Shown here piece by piece: positions 31,481 to 33,969 of a stretch of 33,969 nt of DNA; position 1 is the stretch's first letter, and each line of letters begins with the position of its first letter. The DNA is from WJJR01 sp964440935. Its GTDB lineage: Bacteria > Zixibacteria > MSB-5A5 > WJJR01. Location of the stretch: positions 1-33,969 of the forward strand of contig CAYTTY010000043.1 of the NCBI GenBank assembly GCA_964440935.1, given 5' to 3'. The position numbers and the translations under genes are program-made. The notes under the pieces were generated by a model that did no database searches, was not told the origin of the DNA, and saw nothing but the letters and a program-made list of their open reading frames with translations.

Positions 31481-33700
31481 ATGTTCATTTGGAGACGTGT
31501 GATTCGGCACATCCTCGCAGTGACGCTGATCGTCGGCGTCTGCAGTCCGTCGGCAGCTACGGCCCAGGACGCCTCCGACATTCCCCAGTGGTTTGATGTC
31601 TCGTCGGAGACGCCTCCGAACATCAAGATCAACACCGACGCGACTACCCAACTGCAAAACGAAGAGCAGGTCGCCGTCGATCCGACCAATCCCGACAATC
31701 TGGTTGCGGTGTGGCGCGATTTCCGTCTCGGCTTCCGCCAAGTCGGGTGGGGCTACAGCCATGACGGCGGCGCCACCTGGACGGAGGGGGGGCTGGTTCC
31801 CGCCACGCCGTATAATCGTGACTCCGATCCCGGCATTGTCGCGGGCAACAATGGCGCTTTCTATTCGGTTATTCTGTCGTTCGACCAATTCTCCGAAGCC
31901 AATGGTCTGTTCGTTCCGGTGTCGTTTGATTCCGGTCTGTCCTGGTTCGGCCCACTGACAGGTGTTGACACCGAATCGGGAACATTCGAAGACAAAGAGA
32001 TGATCGCCATCGATCTGACCGGCGGTCCGACCGATGGGGCTCTCTACATCCCGTGGGCACGGTTTGGACAGACGGTCGACATTTACAATGTCAGTTCACC
32101 AGACGGTATCGGGTTCAATCAACCGGTGCTCGTATCGGACCTCGATGGTGTTCAATGGCCCACACCCATCGTTGATACCGGCGGCAATGTTCTGGTTGCC
32201 TGGTTCTCCTACTCAAACTCGGCAATCATGTGCGATTACTCAACCGATCAGGGAGCAACGTGGGGGACGGACCGGGTGGTGGCGAATACCACGTTCTTCC
32301 CTTCAAATCTTAATGGCGGTGTCCTCACGTTCGCCTTTCCCGCTCTGGCATCCGATGTGACCGGCGGACCGTATAATGGCCGAATCTACTGCGCATTCAC
32401 CGATGACGCCGCCGATGGCCTGCTCGACTTATATATCACCGTCACCGACGACGGCGGACAGACCTGGTCCCCACGGTTGCGCATCAATGACGATCCTCCT
32501 GGCAACAATATTGACCAGTTTCACCCGTGGGTATTTGTCAATCGCGACGGCGTAGTGAGCGTCGCCTGGTACGACCGCCGTCTCGATCCCGCCAATTTGA
32601 ACTTTGATCTTTTTATCAGCCACTCGTTCGATGGTGGCCAATCCTGGACACCGAATCAGCGCGTTTCTGAGGTGTCGTCATCGCCCTTTGATGCCGCGTC
32701 GTTTGCCCGCAAATACGTTCAATACGAACCACCGGCTAAGGACGAACCGATGGAATGGCGGACGTCACGGGCCGGCTTGATCGGCGAGTACATCGGCCTG
32801 GCCACGTCGGAGCGCCGTGCCACGACGGTGTTCACCGATACGCGCAACGGGCATCAGGATGTCTACGCCGCCAATATGCCCATGCGACTGTTCCCACCGA
32901 AACTGACCGGGCCGGCTGACGGGTTGATCACCGATGATCCCAATGTCACGTTCACGTGGGAGGACTGGTCGATCTACGATGAAAATCTCACATACGCTCT
33001 TGAGTACTCCGACGATTCGACATTCGGCACCGGTGTGACGCGGTTCGATGCTCTGGCAACACAAAGCCAGGCCGCGGTGTTGCCGGAGGGACGGACGCAC
33101 TGGCGGGTGCGGGCGTTTGATACATTTAGTGACTCCTCCGATGTTGTCCGACGCAGCATTTGGGTGGATGCCACCGCTCCCGATGCACCAACACCGCTGG
33201 CGCCGTCGCCTCTCAGCACCGATACGATCTCCGACCCGACACCGGAGTTTGCCTGGACCGATGAAAGCGATCCGGTCGGGACCGCCGTCACTTATGATCT
33301 ACAGGTCGCCACCGACAGTGCGTTCACACAGAGTGTGCGTGAGTACAATAATCTCACTGCGACGTCGTTGACTCTTCCCGACGTCGATTCCCTCGCGTAT
33401 GATCAATACTGGCACTGGCGTGTCATGGCCGAAGACGCCGTGGGTAACACATCGCCCTTCAGCGAGTTGCAGACCTTCTATCTCAAGTTTCCGTTTATCG
33501 TCGGTGATTTGAACGACGATGGCGTTCTCGATGCGGTCGACCTCAACACGCTCATTGAAGTGATCTTCTTCAACGGTGAGGTTCCGGTGCCGCCCGAGGA
33601 GCGGGCGGATATCAACTGCGATGGAGTGTTTGACGCTGTCGACTTAAACCAGTTGATTAATGTGATCTTCTTCAACGCGCCGCAGCCCGAGTGCCCGTAG
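31481..33700 (+). CDS. Secreted Asp-box (sialidase-like) beta-propeller with dockerin-like tail
   Basis: A 739-residue exported protein. A signal peptide (HILAVTLIVGVCSPSAATAQ) is followed by a beta-propeller with at least five Asp-box motifs of the S-x-D-x-G-x-x-W type (SHDGGATW at 93-100, then FDSGLSW, STDQGATW, TDDGGQTW, SFDGGQSW). One or two Fn3-like domains (about 470-660) come next. The last 65 residues hold two dockerin-like repeats (DLNDDGVLDAVDLN and DINCDGVFDAVDLN) and end in ECP. I see no evidence for catalytic sialidase residues, so a glycan- or protein-binding role is equally possible. AAAGGAG lies 9 bases before the ATG. The dockerin-like tail is a calcium-binding protein-protein or sorting module. 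Confidence 0.88.
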   Translation: MFIWRRVIRHILAVTLIVGVCSPSAATAQDASDIPQWFDVSSETPPNIKINTDATTQLQNEEQVAVDPTNPDNLVAVWRDFRLGFRQVGWGYSHDGGATWTEGGLVPATPYNRDSDPGIVAGNNGAFYSVILSFDQFSEANGLFVPVSFDSGLSWFGPLTGVDTESGTFEDKEMIAIDLTGGPTDGALYIPWARFGQTVDIYNVSSPDGIGFNQPVLVSDLDGVQWPTPIVDTGGNVLVAWFSYSNSAIMCDYSTDQGATWGTDRVVANTTFFPSNLNGGVLTFAFPALASDVTGGPYNGRIYCAFTDDAADGLLDLYITVTDDGGQTWSPRLRINDDPPGNNIDQFHPWVFVNRDGVVSVAWYDRRLDPANLNFDLFISHSFDGGQSWTPNQRVSEVSSSPFDAASFARKYVQYEPPAKDEPMEWRTSRAGLIGEYIGLATSERRATTVFTDTRNGHQDVYAANMPMRLFPPKLTGPADGLITDDPNVTFTWEDWSIYDENLTYALEYSDDSTFGTGVTRFDALATQSQAAVLPEGRTHWRVRAFDTFSDSSDVVRRSIWVDATAPDAPTPLAPSPLSTDTISDPTPEFAWTDESDPVGTAVTYDLQVATDSAFTQSVREYNNLTATSLTLPDVDSLAYDQYWHWRVMAEDAVGNTSPFSELQTFYLKFPFIVGDLNDDGVLDAVDLNTLIEVIFFNGEVPVPPEERADINCDGVFDAVDLNQLINVIFFNAPQPECP

Positions 33701-33868
33701 GCGTAGTTACGCCATCCAATGACGAGCGGGCGGTGCCAATGTCGCGCGCTTTCGTTCGCGCATGGCCCTCCCAGCCACGGAGGGCAGGTTAAAAGTGGTA
33801 AACGTTCTCATATTCATGATCCGACAAATCGATCATTCGTAGGGGCGTGCTGAGCACGCCCGGTCCTC
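33701..33868. other. Non-coding stretch after the dockerin-like gene
   Basis: About 170 bases with small palindromes. GCCCTCC-CAGCCAC-GGAGGGC (33765-33785) is a 7-bp stem that may end the upstream transcript, though no T-run follows. GGGCGTGC-TGA-GCACGCCC (33843-33861) follows CGTA and belongs to the GTAGGGGCG family. No gene is seen. Confidence 0.55.
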
Positions 33869-33969
33869 GTTAGAGCGATTGTCAGAATAATTTTCCGATT
33901 AAATTGAGAAGTGTTGTCATTCCCGCGAAAGAGGCTGTGTCATAATCGTCCGGACTGGTTGCGATATTG
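33869..33969 (+). repeat. Dispersed repeat, right copy
   Basis: This copy starts GTTAGAGCGATTGTCAGAAT and aligns, in opposite orientation, to positions 97-1 at the left end of the window. The first 28 bases match at 27 positions. The remainder is diverged but keeps GTCATTCCCG and CTGTGTCATAAT blocks. It may be an assembly-limiting repeat or a genomic repeat family. Confidence 0.7.

Overview
The window is bacterial, GC-rich and gene-dense, with 24 protein genes plus one 25-codon gene. I see no tRNA, rRNA, CRISPR array, transposase or phage gene. The cell is Gram-negative in type: there are lipoproteins, signal peptides, periplasmic M16 and S41 peptidases, a HlyD-like adaptor, and a secreted protein ending in a duplicated dockerin-like calcium-binding module with a terminal Cys-Pro. 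That tail, the archaeal-type phosphoglycerate mutase and the many small GTAGGGGCG-type palindromes suggest an uncultured lineage of the FCB superphylum, such as candidate phylum Zixibacteria. This placement is inference from gene style and not a phylogeny.

Layout. 1-469 has no convincing gene. 470-5785 (+) is a two-gene signalling operon: a cytosolic GAF-PAS histidine kinase, then a Ser/Thr kinase joined to a STAND-like middle and a TPR tail in which the Walker A loop cannot be found. 5867-11217 (-) holds a ClC channel, a thioredoxin and a large fusion (PqqD-like domain, site-2 protease, HlyD), followed by a tiny 25-codon gene with a near-perfect Shine-Dalgarno and its own hairpin terminator. 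11460-13490 (-) carries a nitrilase-family amidase and an isopropylmalate/isocitrate dehydrogenase-family enzyme. 13690-16111 (+) is a MarR-GNAT fusion coupled to an S41 peptidase. 16421-19692 (-) has an epimerase, a GIN-domain beta-helix protein and an isopropylmalate synthase-family enzyme. 19828-22675 (-) is an hbd-crt-acyl-CoA dehydrogenase operon. Then come an SPFH lipoprotein, a secreted beta-helix protein paired with apgM (24083-26561, -), a half-size EamA protein with mutY (26681-28210, +), an active/inactive M16 peptidase pair (28273-31127, -), and the Asp-box/dockerin protein (31481-33700, +).

The best candidate for an undescribed system is 5800-8884. PqqD-like domains act as RiPP recognition elements. 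Here one is fused to an intramembrane protease and an export adaptor, and the next gene on the same strand encodes a 25-residue peptide laid out like a leader plus a short small-residue tail. No modifying enzyme is present, so the proposal is recognition, cleavage and export of a small peptide. Its start site can be drawn in a hairpin that hides the ribosome-binding site, and the only U-tailed terminator I find for the convergent kinase operon lies beyond the peptide gene, which implies antisense overlap.

The intergenic spaces contain several families of small palindromic repeats, and the two ends of the window carry diverged copies of one repeat in opposite orientation.
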